Shown here piece by piece: positions 11,101 through 23,458 of a stretch of DNA of 64,000 nucleotides (position 1 is its first letter; each line of letters opens with the position of its first letter). The translations under genes were made by a program, and so were the position numbers. The DNA is from Brachyhypopomus gauderio. Lineage: Eukaryota; Chordata; Actinopteri; Gymnotiformes; Hypopomidae. The notes below the pieces were generated by a model, which saw only the letters and a program-made list of their open reading frames with translations, did no database searches and was not told where the DNA came from. The stretch is taken from positions 89,501 to 153,500 of the forward strand of contig NW_027506900.1 of NCBI RefSeq assembly GCF_052324685.1, in the 5' to 3' direction.

Positions 11101-12297
11101 TTTTATATCCCTGCATTTTTTCCAATGGTACACTGTGCTGTTCTGTATATATATTCTCATTTGTATTAAAATCAAAGAGTCAAATCACCTGTTAAAATAT
11201 GCAGATCAAAATTGGCTTCATTGGATCGTTTTGGTCAAAACAAACCAAAGATTATGTTACCACTTCTGCATATTAATCCATCCACCGTGTGAATCTAAAC
11301 TCTGCAGGGCTATGAGACACTGAACTCAGATCGGTTTGCCACCATTAGTGTAACTCTAAAGGTGGTGAAGAAGAGCTCACACCCACCTGAGTTTACCCAA
11401 CCCAGTTATGAGGGCTTCATCTCAGAAGATGCAGGTATGGGGAGCCTGGTGTTGCAGAGCAAGACCACCAACAAACCCCTCCAAGTTCAGGCAACAGATG
11501 CTGACTTTGGCAATGTAAGAATTCGACTTCTAGAAATCACATTCCGAATTAAACATTTTTCCATTCCTGTTTAGCCCAACTACGTTCTATGTTAAATCCC
11601 ACCAAATGCAAATCAGATCATAAAAACAGAAAAAGAATTACAAGACTGCACTGGAGCAATATACAAGGCATAAGGTCTTACTGTAGGCTATGTACTGTTG
11701 GATATGAAAAAAAATTTTTACAAAAATATTGCAGTATGGAGGAAATTGGGACTCAAAGGAGACTCTCAGTCTCTGGCCTTTATTGCTCAAAACAAGAAAG
11801 TCAATGACAGAAAATACGAAGGTTCGTCTAGCTAGCGTCCAGGCATAACTCCTCATAGGATTATTTATAGTAAATTTCCAGAGCATCAGACAATGACTCC
11901 AGGGGACCGGGCAAGTCTAACATGTTTAGAACGAGAATAAAGAAAAATTAATGGTTTTCTATAGGCATGATTTAACACAAATTACCTTGACTCTCTATTG
12001 TAGGGAATAAATCCTGACATTACATTTGAAGTTCCAAAAGACAGTGACTTCAGAATTACTCAAGAGGGTTTCATAATCACGACAAGGGTGGTTTCTACTG
12101 GCAATATTACATTACAAGTAAGAATTTCAACTGAACTGGATGACCTTAAATTTCTTAGTTGTTTTTCTTGTACCTTTTACAAAGATGTAAATATAGCTGG
12201 ACAATATCTGGACTTTTCTTTTTGTTATAGATACGCGTAATTGATACCACCAATGATGAATCCAGCACTGCATCTCTGTCTGTAGCAATTACTCCAG
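8134..12297 (+). CDS. cdhr5: cdhr5 copy A: cadherin-related family member 5, ectodomain only
   Basis: Twelve in-frame exons: 8134-8218, 8758-8930, 9452-9511, 9639-9728, 9814-9903, 10080-10181, 10347-10526 (or -10529), 10714-10804, 10926-11023, 11308-11514, 12004-12117 and 12231-12297. They encode a signal peptide (MDLKQLNFSLQTVFCLLVMF...) and four cadherin repeats, shown by calcium-binding motifs: LDRE, DINDNPPVF, ATDIDFDT, DINNRPPWF, DGDKDRNDP and ATDADFGN. No stop or frameshift is present. Mucin, transmembrane and cytoplasmic exons are absent because the duplication breakpoint (12817) cuts the intron after exon 12, which ends in phase 1. Copy A could give a secreted product, be non-functional, or splice onward into copy B exons, whose phase fits. 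In mammals CDHR5 pairs with CDHR2 at microvillar tips. Confidence 0.85.
9090..9310 (+). repeat. LTR-like block in cdhr5 intron 2
   Basis: Contains AAATATTAAATAAAACC near its right end and is repeated in unit 2 at about 41590-41755. It resembles the 3' part of an LTR (poly(A) signal followed by CTTGGCATCCTATA), but ends and target duplication are not clear. Confidence 0.3.
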
Positions 12298-13051
12298 GTG
12301 AGAAGGCAGGATGGCGAGTCGAGAGAAAATATTTTAAGTATAATGTTTTTTAAATGAATGGGTTAACACACAGATGACAACTGACAAACTGCATCCAACA
12401 TGCACACATTTAAACACGTTAACATTAACAAGACACATGTACAACACCGATGAGGCAAGAGAAACGTGTAACGAGTAACACAGATGAAACTACACATGTG
12501 CACACAGGCACACACAAGTGTATACGCACACACACACACAGGAGAGAGGAATCAGGGGTGGTCACCATGACAAACGTGACCTTATGCTGTGGGGACATGT
12601 GATCTCACACAGCGAACATTATAGTTATAATGAAAAACCATGAGAAATTATCCTGGTAATATAAAAAAAATCAATTTAGCCGTTTAAACTAGTCAGACTT
12701 TTAAAACACACCTTAGGTGGGGATTTTCATAAAACATCTCGTATGTTTGTGGGGCGGGGGAGGGGAAGTTTAGGACCAGGTCTCATTCTATCCAGCCAAT
12801 TCAAGAAATGCATTCTCAGACACAACTGCAGCTGGCACTCAATTACTACTTTAGAACATTCTGGAAACATCGAATCTGCACTGTAGATACTGTCTTTTTA
12901 AACTCTGACCTCAGTGTATTATTGGGACCTCAGATTCAGCAGTTATCCTGATTCTTCTGAGTATTTGTTACAGTGCTGAGATTAAATGTTAATCTTTTGA
13001 AGGATTTCTGTACATGCTGTTTCATCTCCCCTGTGTTGTGTGCTTTCCCAG

Positions 13052-13118
13052 TGGAGATACAGAGAGAGTGAACACACTGATGAAGCAGTAGTACATGTGT
13101 GCCACCATGTACCAGTGA
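13052..13118 (+). pseudogene. Orphan duplicate of the peptide gene's last exon
   Basis: Duplicate of exon 4 (4559-4622) with its acceptor (TTTCCCAG) intact. A 3-bp insertion changes AAGCAGTAC to AAGCAGTAGTAC, giving an in-frame TAG. The preceding exons are not in unit 2, so it cannot make a peptide by itself. Confidence 0.85.
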
Positions 13119-13505
13119 CACCCACAACATGCTCATGTCCAACAGTGCAAGATTGAACATAATAACCTGGTTACATTGGATAACTTGTCAGACATTTATG
13201 AATATACAGGACAAACTGCTGTATACTTGGCAATAAATATTTCTTTTATCAAATCTGTCATGACTCTCATTACACAAACATATGGGCGTGGTAGTAGGGG
13301 GAAAATTGGACCTGACTACCCAGGGCCCGAGTAGGGACAGGGGCCCATCTTGCACGTTCACTGGCATTCATAGGGGCCCACTGACATTTAGAGTGGTCCC
13401 AGTGGTTATACTCACTCTACCCTGGTGTCACGCCCAACTCCGCCCCGCTCCCTTGCCCAGCCTTGTCTCCCTGTTTCCATAGTTCCCTCTGTCTGTCAAA
13501 CCCCC

Positions 13506-14909
13506 TGTGACTACCCGATCCATACACCCTGCCCGATCCGTACCGAGCATGCGTGAGAAAATGTGCGCATGCGCGTTGCGATTGGCCGAGGCACGTATCG
13601 GGCAGATATTTTGTGCATGCGTTAACACTTTACGACACTACTAGATGCGAAGTAGTGAACGGAGTGTGTGATCGTACGAGAAGCGTTGTAATAAAAAATG
13701 AAGGATTTCAGATTTTATGGCGAGTTAAAGGAGTATATCTCCCACGGTTTAAATCGACTTGTGATAAAAATATGCGACGTGAAATTCGTCGTGTATCTGA
13801 AAACTTTATAGTTAAAGGTAAGTTGAATTCAAACCATGTTCCTAAGGTAACAGTCGGTCCTGTCGTGGAATATAAAGTTCTTATAAATATGTTTATAAAT
13901 AACAATGGTGGAACGTTTTCTTTTTATGTTAAGATAACCGAATGTTTTACATCGGACCAAACAAAAATTATATGTGTTTGGTTATGTTGACTGAAGAGGA
14001 AAAGAGGTCTGCTCTGATCGAGTGTCATAATAACCCTGTCACCGGTAGCCATCATGGTGTACGAGGCACTAGAGACAGGGTTATTGCCGGTTACTTTTGG
14101 CCTACCTTTTGTTTGGTCCGATGTAAAACATTCGGTTATCTAAACATAAAAAGAAAACGTTCCACCATAGTTATTAACTTTATATTCCATGACAGGACCG
14201 ACTGTTCTCAGGAACATGGTTTGAATTTAACTTACCTTTAACCGGGCAGGTTAGGGAACTGGTCTTGTGACCGGAGGGTCGTGGGTTCGATTCCCAGACC
14301 TGAGGCCATGACTGAGGTGCCCCTGAGCAAGGCCCTTAACCCTCAATTGCTCACTTGTATAAAATGATGTAATAAATAAAAATGTAAGTCGCTCTGGATA
14401 AGGGCGTCTGCCAAATGCCATAAATGTAAATGTAACTATAAAGTTTTCAAATACACGACGAATTTTGCGTTGCATATTTTTGTCACAAGTCGGTTTGAAT
14501 AAACCGTGGGAGATCTACTCCTTTAACTTGCCATAAAATCTGAAATCCTTCATTATTTTATAACACTTCTTGCACCCCAAAGGAATGTTCTCCCCAATGT
14601 AAACAATGTATAAATCTATCTCTCATATATATATACATATTATAATATATGTGTATGTATATATCCACAGTTACAATTATAATAAATATAATTATTATTT
14701 TATTACTATTATTATTTAATGATTATTACTACTACTACTACTATTATTATTTTTAACTGTTTACAAAGGTGTCGTAAAATGTAACGGTAGTGTCGTAAAG
14801 TGTTAACGCATGCGCAAAATATCTGCCCGATACGTGCCTGGGCCATGCGCACATTTTCTCGCGCATGCTCAGTACGGATCGGGCAGGGTGTACGGATCGG
14901 GTAGTCACA
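13506..14909. mobile_element. Ginger-like transposon remnant with about 0.45-kb inverted arms
   Basis: Termini are TGTGACTACCCGATCC and its inverse GGATCGGGTAGTCACA, flanked by C-runs (4-5-bp target duplication possible). The left arm, about 13506-13968, is repeated inverted at about 14107-14909, interrupted by a SINE and an AT-rich insert (about 14565-14765). The loop encodes LTEEEKRSALIECHNNP followed by SHHGVRGTRDRVIAGYFWPT, the His-containing half of an H2C2 zinc-binding integrase domain of the GIN/KRBA2 kind. A GTAAGT donor after SENFIVK (about 13817) and an acceptor before ATAACCGAATG suggest the parent integrase gene had an intron. Confidence 0.7.
14241..14434 (+). mobile_element. tRNA-derived SINE inside the Ginger-like right arm
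   Basis: Contains a Pol III B box (GGTTCGATTCC, about 14284) and a plausible A box near 14252. The 3' tail AAGTCGCTCTGGATAAGGGC through CTGCCAAATGCC is shared by many teleost SINEs and their partner LINEs. It ends in TAAATG repeats and interrupts sequence that is continuous in the left arm, showing it inserted after the inverted arms formed. Confidence 0.85.
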
Positions 14910-15628
14910 CCCCCCTGCCCTCAGAGTTTTCACCTGTTTCTCGTTTCACTTGTGTCCCCTGCCTAGTCTGTCGTTGTCGGTCATTGTTTGTAAGTACCCT
15001 CATGTTGCTTTGTCTCCGTCTGCCTCCTATTTCTCCCTCTGATTAGTTGGTTTCCCCTTCTGTGTTTGTAGCCTGTGCCTCACCCGTGGATTCCTCCGTG
15101 CCCTTCTCCGTACTTTTTAAGTAGTCTCTGTTCCCTTGTTTATGTTCCTTTTCAGTTTACTTTCCTCCCGTTAATTATCTGGTTCTCCTTGTAATATTTT
15201 AGGTTTAGGTTTTAGCTTTACGATTGTTCTCCTTGTCGCTTTTGTGTTTAGTAAATTTATATGTGCAGTTGTCTAGTTATTCTCCTTAGCCTCTTCCCCC
15301 CCGTTATTCCTTCATGTTTTGCTCCTACATGTTTCCCATTTACAGCGCTTCCCTGTTGCCGTGTCTTCCCTTGTTTTTTATTAAAATATTCATTCTTATT
15401 GCTTTATCCTGCGTCCGGCGTCCCCGGCCCCTGATGACGCCGTCCTGGCGTCCCCGGCCCCTGATGACGCCTTCCTTCCTCTCCGGCCCCTGATGACGAA
15501 TGGCCCTTAGAACTATAATTTTTTTATCATTAAAATAGCTAAGTCTTTAAATATCCGAAATATTCAGATCGGTTGGGTGAAGAGACTTTGCCAGGTTTGA
15601 TATTTAGAAACACGGAAAGAACCTAAAA

Positions 15629-16458
15629 ATGCCGGCTACGCGAGCTAATTCAAAGGCTAACTCGGAGGCTAATGCTACAACTGACCGGAGGCCTGATCAG
15701 GACGCCATTCTCCAAGCCATAGCTGAGCTGAGGACTGAATTAGTTTCTAAAGCAGAAACACAATCTGCTGAAATTCGGAACCAGGTGGACCAGCTGAGAG
15801 CAGAAATCTAATTGGTCAATAATACCACAAACGCAAAAAAATGCAGTGTTAGAAAAATGAGTGGTGACACTAGAAGCCTCGGAAACTGACCACTTTGACC
15901 GGGTGATGGCTCTGGAGCGCGACATGGCTAATGTGCAGAGGGAACTCGCCGTTCTGAAAACACGGAATGAGGACCTGGAGGCACGTTCGCGCTGCAACAA
16001 CCTACGGGTTATCGGGATAAAGGAGAGACGAGAAGAGGGCAAGTGCGCAACAGAGTTTGTTTCACTATGCTTGAAGGAAACAGTCGGTCTGGACCTACTC
16101 CCTTTGCTCGACCAGGCACATCGGACGCTGCATGAGAGACCAGCCGGTGACGGTCCACCGAGAGCCTTCGTCATTAGCGGCCACTACTTCCATGAGAGAG
16201 AAGAAATTTTAAAAAATGCTGGCCAAATGAAACTGCTAACCACTGAAGAAGGTGATAGAATCTTCTTCCAACCAGACTACACCCAAGCAGTTGCCTAGTT
16301 CGGTGAGGTATATGCTACGACGCTGTGAGGAAATTCGGTACGGTTTGTGGTACCCGGCACAACTAAGGATAACACTGAGGAATGTCGAGTGCTCACGCTT
16401 CAAAGATCCCAGGCTGGCTAAAAACTTCATCCAGAAGAACCTGAAACTCAAACAGTGA
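15629..16458 (+). pseudogene. L1 ORF1 (RNA-binding chaperone), broken
   Basis: Starts MPATRANSKANSEAN and shows a coiled-coil heptad stretch (AIAELRTELVSKAETQSAEI), then a stop near 15810. Past the break it continues with ALERDMANVQRELAVLK and the RRM-like RSRCNNLRVIGI, LDQAHRT and PRAFVI found in L1 ORF1 proteins. A further shift near 16300 precedes the C-terminal piece (RRCEEIRYGLWYPAQL). Frameshifts and stops make it non-functional. Confidence 0.8.
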
Positions 16459-16896
16459 TTATACAGGCGTTTCTCATAGGGCTACGTCTGAATTGGAGTG
16501 GTATGTTGGACTAGTGTCACACAGACTTTCACCCTTAACAGTAACCTAATTAAGTTGGAGTTAAAGTTTCAGATACCTAAGTTTATTGCACAAATTGTTT
16601 AGTTTTCAAGTTCTCATTTAATAAGGGTGGATTTATCGGAGCCGACTTCTTTTCTAAGATTACTTATTTACTGGTCCATTAACAAGATAGGCAACCTCAG
16701 GAGTGACACTAAATATAATCGTGGTTGTCACGTATAAGACCTTACAAGGCACCAACGGCAAGTGTAGTATCTGGACTGTACATTTATAGAACAAGACAAG
16801 TGTGGGTAACATTTGAGTGTAGCTACGTTATCTGGTACTCTGTGATTTACATAGTTTTCGTGGGGCTCAGCTTCACAAGGTATGCTTTGATGGTTA

Positions 16897-18242
16897 GGGG
16901 AGAGTGGGGTGATTTGTGCCAGGGGGGAAGTTGTGCCACCCCCTGTTTCTAGGGAACCAGAGAAGAAATTGGTTATGTGACCATTAATTTTTGAAAAAAC
17001 ATTCATTTTACTCATCCTGCAAAGAAGAGAGCCTCATTGCATGAGAGGAAAGCACATTTAAGTTCAAAAAACTGTTTTTTGCCTTTCAAAGTAAAATTCC
17101 ATATGATCAAGGATTTTTGATTGTTGTGTCCAAACAGTTATAGAGAAGTATGAAAACATTTTACACATGTTTTAGTACTTTGGTAAGCTACACTATGAGT
17201 CTATGCAGCTAGCATGATGTTAGCCCAAAATTACTGGATGATGCATTTTTTCCCAAATGGTGGGGTTGGGGTGATTTGTGCCATAGGGCCTGGGGTAAGT
17301 TGTGCCAGTGGCACAACTCACACCCACTTATGAATATTTTAAACATATTGTTTTTTTTTTGTAGTTGTACATTGTATTCTTATATTTAATCACTTAAACT
17401 ATGTGACATTCTTAATTTTAGACCCAAAATAGAAATAGGCCATCATGCCACGGAGTTATAAGAGGAAGACATGCAGGGCTTCCACTCTTCTAGAGGACAT
17501 GGACAGAGTAGTGAAGAGGTGGAGAAGGGAAGTCTATTGGTCAGGTGGTGAGGGAGATGAGCATATGCAGGATGTCATTAAAGTAAAACATGGAGAAGAA
17601 AAAGATAGATGGAAAAGAAATAGGATATAAAAGAACTGGACTTATTTAAAGCGTATAGCTTCAACTTATGCAAATGTAAATGTAAACTGCAATGGATCAA
17701 TAAGGGAAAAATTAAGACATATGCTAATTATGCAAAAAAAAAAACGTAATATTTGCTACTGTTTTTGTTTCATTTTGAACTGAACTTTGTTCTGAAGTGT
17801 TAGGCCTTGTTTAAGAAAATGTATCTTTGGTGTGCTCATGTGGCACAATAGGCTTGTAGAAAATTAGCCTTTGATGTTGTAAAGTAACTTTAAATAAACC
17901 TTAAATTAGTCATTTTGTATTGAATTTGTCTAGCTTTTATATAGCATTCCAGTTCTTGAGATCAAAATATATTATTTTACTTCAGTAATCAATGGCACAA
18001 TTTACCCCAATGTATTCTCTCCAATGGCACAACTTACCCCGCACTGGGGGCAAGTTGTGCCACGAGACCACTTTTTTCAAAAAACTTTCGTAAATACTAT
18101 ATTTCACATCCAAAGTGACTGATTCCAGGGATGCACCACATCCTGAAATATATGTACATATTTTAGTTGGATGCATTACTGTCATAGTCTCACTTTAAAG
18201 TCACTTTAAGTAAAAACTGGCACAACTCACCCCACTCTCCCC
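16897..18242. mobile_element. Pogo/Tigger-like DNA transposon, internally deleted
   Basis: Terminal inverted repeats start GGGGAGAGTGGGGTGATTTG on the left and end CAAATYACCCC-type CACCCCACTCTCCCC on the right. Flanking TA dinucleotides (16895-16896, 18243-18244) fit the Tc1/pogo superfamily. A short plus-strand frame at 17445 begins MPRSYKRKT, like the start of pogo-type transposases, and is cut short. Motifs TGGCACAACTTACCCC occur subterminally and form hairpins at about 17290-17315 and 18032-18062. Confidence 0.75.
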
Positions 18243-21200
18243 TATGTACATGTGTTTGGGCCAGGGTGCAGGGCCTGGGTGGGGGGGATATGCAGCCTCT
18301 CATTTGGGGAGAGGCCAGCGAGGTGGGATAGCGAACAATATATGTTTATTTATTTATTTATTTTTTGCTTTTACTTTTTTTGTTTCTACCTCACAATCCA
18401 GCAGAGACCTGTTAGTATGAAGTATACATTACAGTTATGATATTAACAAACTGGAATGTTAAAGGTCTTACCCACCCAGCCAAGTGGAACAAGGTGTCCT
18501 CATAATTATTAAAACTGAAAACTGACATAGCATTCCTGACCGAAACCCACCTGCTCAATAAAGATGACAGTCGACTCAAAAGAAGGGGCTTCCTACAGAT
18601 ATTTCACTCTGGACTGAGTGCTAGATTCAGGGGTACAGCCATTCTCATTCGTAGAAGGATACAATTTGTGCGATCTAAGGTCATTTCTGATAAAAATGGT
18701 CATTATATTATTGTTCAAGGACGTCTTTTTAATTTACTAGTGGTATGTGTTTATGGTCCTAATTGAGATAATTTTTTCAGCACCCTTTTTTCTTTGCTTC
18801 CTTATTTGAATACTCATCAACTGATTCTAGGGATCACTCTAGCAATACAACTCTATCATGGAGTAAATCTGCTGAGGCAATAAACAGCTTTCTTCAGGCA
18901 TATGGGATGGTAGATGCATGAAGATACAGAAATCCTAAGTCTAGACAATATTCTCCGCTGCACACCAGTCATATTCTAGAATAGATTACTTTCTGTTAGA
19001 CAGAAAGCTCCTTCCCCCTCCTGAGGTCAATCACCTATGAGGGCATTGTAATTTCCAATCACAGCCCAATGACTATGACATTCAATGCTCCAAACATTGA
19101 GTTCCCACATTGTACCTGGCGGTTCAATCCACACCTTCTGTCAGAGGAGGACTTTGTTAACTTCATTTCTGCTCAAATCGATTTCTTCCTAGAAATGAAT
19201 CGGTCACCTGGCACTAGTTTTGGTAACCTTCAGGAAACAATGAAAGCATATCTACATGGACAGATTATTGCTTATAATGCCAGAGCAAACAGAAGACGGC
19301 AGGCATGTCTCAGTGAATTGACTGCATTGATCAATGATTTAGACCGCAGAAACTCAGTAGCTCCTTCTGCCGACTTGTGTAGAGAGAGAGTGGCTCTGTT
19401 AACGGAGTTTGACATTCTCTCCAAGCTGAAGAAGCTGAAGATCTATATCTTGGATCTTGTCAAGAATCTTATGAGTTTGGGGAACAGGCTAGTAAATTGC
19501 TTTGCCATCAGTTAAGGCAGTCTGCACATTTGGGCCTAATATCAGAAATTGACGCACCAGAAGGGACAATTACGGATCAGATGGGTATTAATAATCAATT
19601 TAGGAAATTCTACGAAGACCTCTACACCTCTGAAGATTTTGATGAGACACAGTTAGCCGCTTTTTTTGATAACCTCGAGATGCTAATCATAGAATCACAA
19701 GATAAAGTAAATCTCCATCACAATATCTCAATAGAGTACATTGATCAGGCAATTAAAAAGATGAAGAGTGGTAAAACTCCTGGACCAGATGTCTTCCCAA
19801 TTGAGTTTTTTTTATTATTATCGAAACTAGCCCCTCTGTTGCAGGAAGTGTATACAGAGGCACTAGAGCAAAAATCTTTACCCCCTACTATGACTCAGGC
19901 CACAATCTCAATCATTCTTAAAAAATGAAAGGACCCTTTGAAATGTGAGTCCTATCGCCCAGTGAGCTTGCTCTGCTGTGGTTATAAAATATTAACCAAA
20001 ATCTTAGCAAGTAGACTAGAGTCAGCAAAACATATGGTGGTACACCCAGATCAGACTGGGTTTATTTCAGGGCGGCAACTCTATAGTAATTTACGTAGAC
20101 TGTTTAATGTGATACATACATCAAAATCTGGATGTGCAGCAGAGGTTCTTCTATCGTTGGATGCACACAAAGCTTTTGATCAGATAGAATATAAATACCT
20201 CTTGGCAACTTTGGAAAGGTTTGGATTTGGTCCCAATTTTTGTTCCAGGGTCAAAATATTATATGCTATACCCCAGGCCTCGGTCCGCACAAATAATTAT
20301 ATTTTGCAATATTTCCACATTCATAGGAGTACCACGCAGGGATGTCCATTAAGCCCACTTTTGTTCAACTTAGTCCTAGAACCATTAGCAATGGCCCCAA
20401 GAGGTGCAAACAAAGTTATGGGGGAGGCCAGACACACGAAGTATCGCTGTATGCGGATGATCTTTTGCTTTATTATGCTAACCCTAATGACTCCATCCCT
20501 AAATCACTAGAAATCATATCAGAATTTGGTAAAAAAATTCAGGCTACAAAATTAACCTCACTAAGAGTGTGCTTTTCCCAATTAATGATCAGGCCCAAAG
20601 GATGTAATTTGATACTTACCCACTGAAAAAAACTCCAGACTCTTTTAAGTATCTTGGAGTGACAGTAACACACAGATACAAGGATCTATTTGACTATAAT
20701 TTTAAACCAGCTTTTGAACAAGTTAAACAAGACTTAAATTGCTGGTCATTTCTTCCTATATCATTAGCGGGCAGGATTAACTCAATCAAGATGACCGTCT
20801 TGCCTAGGCTGTTGTTCCTGTTTCAAACACTACTGGTTTTTATCCCTAAGTCTTTTTTTCGAGAGCTAGATATGTACATATCTGCCTTTGTTTGGAATAA
20901 AATGATCTCTCGGATAAGAAAGGCATTTTTGGAAAGACAGAAAGAAGACGGAGGTCTGGCACTTCCAAATTTTATACAGTATTATTGGGCAACTAACATT
21001 CATAAAATATTATACTGGGTTTCCACTTCCTCTGATGGACATAGATCGGTGTGGGTGGAGATAGAGCAATGGTCTGCGCATCCAGTGTCCTTATCCTCAT
21101 TAGTTTGTGCTCCGTTGCCACTTAGTAATAAACATCCCTTGGTGTGGGGTCTCCTCCGAATCTGGTCTCAATGTATATGTACTTTTAGACTTAGACAGAC

Positions 21201-21346
21201 TTTGCCATCTCTTCCAATCACAGCTAATGTACTTTTCCCTCCGTCACTCATTGATTCAACATTTAATCTCTGGGCCAATAGGGGTCGATATTTGCAGATC
21301 GTGAATTTGTTAAAAAGCATTTTTCCTCTTTTCCATTGCTCCCAGA

Positions 21347-23386
21347 CAGGGACGGACTGGCCATCGGGCATACCGGGCATTTTCCCGGTGGGCCGACGTG
21401 CTATTTGGGCCGACAGTCCTGACACTTTTTTATCTATTTATATATTGGTCTGACCGGCCCATAAAACAAGTAGATCAGTGGGCCGATTCAGATGGAGGCT
21501 GGCTGATTGACACTTGTCTGGCGAATCACATTAACACACCTTTCGCGACGCTCCTGCTGCCTGCATAAAGCATTTGGCAAAAAAAAAGTCAGCGCGAGAG
21601 TTTACCGGTCCTTAAACACGCTGGTATGCAGCCCATTGGTTATTTTCTTTACTGACACAGAGCTGTACCAATCATATCATCAAACACCCCCTCCTCCATG
21701 CGCCGGTGCGTAGTGCAATCTAACGTTGATTAACATAACGTATGTGAGTATCTGAGATGGAGAAAAAGCGCAAAGGAGGTGCAGAGAAACTACGACAAAA
21801 AAGAAGCTTGAACTTCAAGTAAACGCTGCCAAATGTATAAAAATTACTCAAATGTTTGCCACAGCAGGGCCTTCATCAGCTCCCGTGGCCGATGACAGTG
21901 GTGACGGTGGCCAGTGGACAGAAACATGTACTGAACGTGCGGTAAGCCTGACTCCTTTCAGAGCAGCTATAAAATGAGTAGGGTTAAGCAACCAAACCCT
22001 TTGCCAAATCTGATAAATTGATAAAACATCAATAAAATCATTTTGGCTAATGTTCTATGGCCGAGTTAGTTTGTATTGTAAATGCAAAAGGTAAAATAAG
22101 TGAATAACGTCCTTACCTCTATTATAAGACTTTGTGTACACTGACTGAATGAGAAAATAAGCCTATTTTAGTACTTTTATGTCTTCCATTCTGAACTAAA
22201 TAGTCTTAAATGTGAGAACACTTTTAAAACCTCCATTCACCAACAAAAACAGTACTAAGTCACTCAGCAGGCAGCATTCTATTTTCATTATTATACTATT
22301 AATATTTGTGGGGTGAGTAGTAGGCTAGGCTAAGGCTATGCTTGGTAGGAAGGGGAAATGTTTGGTAGCTTTTATGGAGGTGTTTAGGGACAATGTACAG
22401 AAATTAAAGGAAATTACACTTACTTCCAAGTGCAGGTACTTGCAGTCATGATGAAATGTATTTTTACCTTTTAAATGCAGTATCTCTGATGTTGGGTAAA
22501 CAATGGCAAATGTACTCGGTTTCTCAGTTTGAATAGTTCAACCTTTGCTTTCAATAATTTCCCGTGAACAAAAAAAAAATGGTAATTTTGTTTATTGCCT
22601 GTGCCATATGCCAATGCTGCTGTGTGCCTCTTCACAAATCTTCATAAATCCAGTATTTCTAGGTGTATATTTAAAGCCACCATTCAATTAAACTGAGTTA
22701 CTGGGCAGTTTTCTGATTTTGTTATTAGGCCATTGATTGTTTAACTTGTAAGCCTAGGTTTAGCTACTTTTTCTCCTGGATGTGTTTGGGGCCATTTAGC
22801 CTAGCTGGCTAAAGAAAATGTAGGCTCTAATTAAAGAAAATCTTATTTTTTACAATGACAATTTTTTTTGCCAGTATTATGCCAATGCAGCTGTGTGTCT
22901 GTTTTTCAGATAAAACAACAATAATTAATTCCTTATGTTGAGATAAAAAAAAAAAAACATACATTCATTCTTTTGACTGGGTAAGTTCACAATTTATTGA
23001 GTACTACTCTTGGAAGAGTTAGCATCTGATCCTTTATTTTTCATCTCTATTCTTTCTTTCTCTTGTCTTCCTCCCTGAAACACATAGGCACACCCAGTTG
23101 GATGAATGCTGTATTCATTACTGTGATGGAGTGGTTCAATATGCATTTTCATACTGTTAATAAACAAAACTTTTTGAAAGTATTTAATGATTTAAAAATT
23201 ATTTAATTTCACTCTCACTAATTCCTGTAAACTCATGGCATGGCTTAGGGTACATGGTTTTAAAGAGTGTAAACTGTTGGTATACACATTCAAAAAACTG
23301 AAAAGTGTGAAAAGCGTTATCGAGTGTGAGTGGGCCGGTCTGGTCCAAAAATGCCAGGGCCGATTTTTTGTCCCAGTCCGCCCCTG
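21347..23386. mobile_element. hAT transposon remnant, 2.0 kb
   Basis: Termini CAGGGACGGACTGG and CCAGTCCGCCCCTG are inverted with one mismatch. The 8-bp target duplication CTCCCAGA flanks it (21339-21346 and 23387-23394). A start at 21757 reads MEKKRKGGAEKLR before a stop, like the N-terminus of ZMYM/TTF-zinc-finger hAT transposases. The rest is AT-rich without an intact frame. Confidence 0.9.
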
Positions 23387-23458
23387 CTCCCAGATAATAG
23401 TGTGATAGCTGAATGGTTAGAAAGGGATGTATGACAAAAGGGAGTCGTGAGTAGACTG

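Larger units (their letters stand above)
4329..12818. repeat. Segmental tandem duplication, unit 1 (about 8.5 kb)
   Basis: The sequence from 4329 to 12818 recurs, interrupted by insertions, from 12817 to 45125. The matching blocks are 4329-5473 with 12817-13425, and about 5890-12818 with 30745-45125. The unit starts just after the exon-3 donor of the peptide gene and ends in a cdhr5 intron before the mucin exon. Exons and introns match at high identity; cdhr5 exon 11 is identical in both copies. Confidence 0.9.
13426..15500 (+). mobile_element. Second LTR-like block, split by a Ginger-like element
   Basis: Starts TGTCACGCCCAACTCCGCC, is interrupted at 13506-14909 by the Ginger-like element, and resumes with pyrimidine-rich sequence carrying TTTTTAAGTAG near 15115 and TTATTAAAATATTC near 15380. 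It ends in three copies of a roughly 30-bp unit containing CCGGCCCCTGATGACG (15420-15500). Layout resembles the solo LTR-like block at 5944 but the sequence differs. No coding region adjoins it. Confidence 0.4.
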
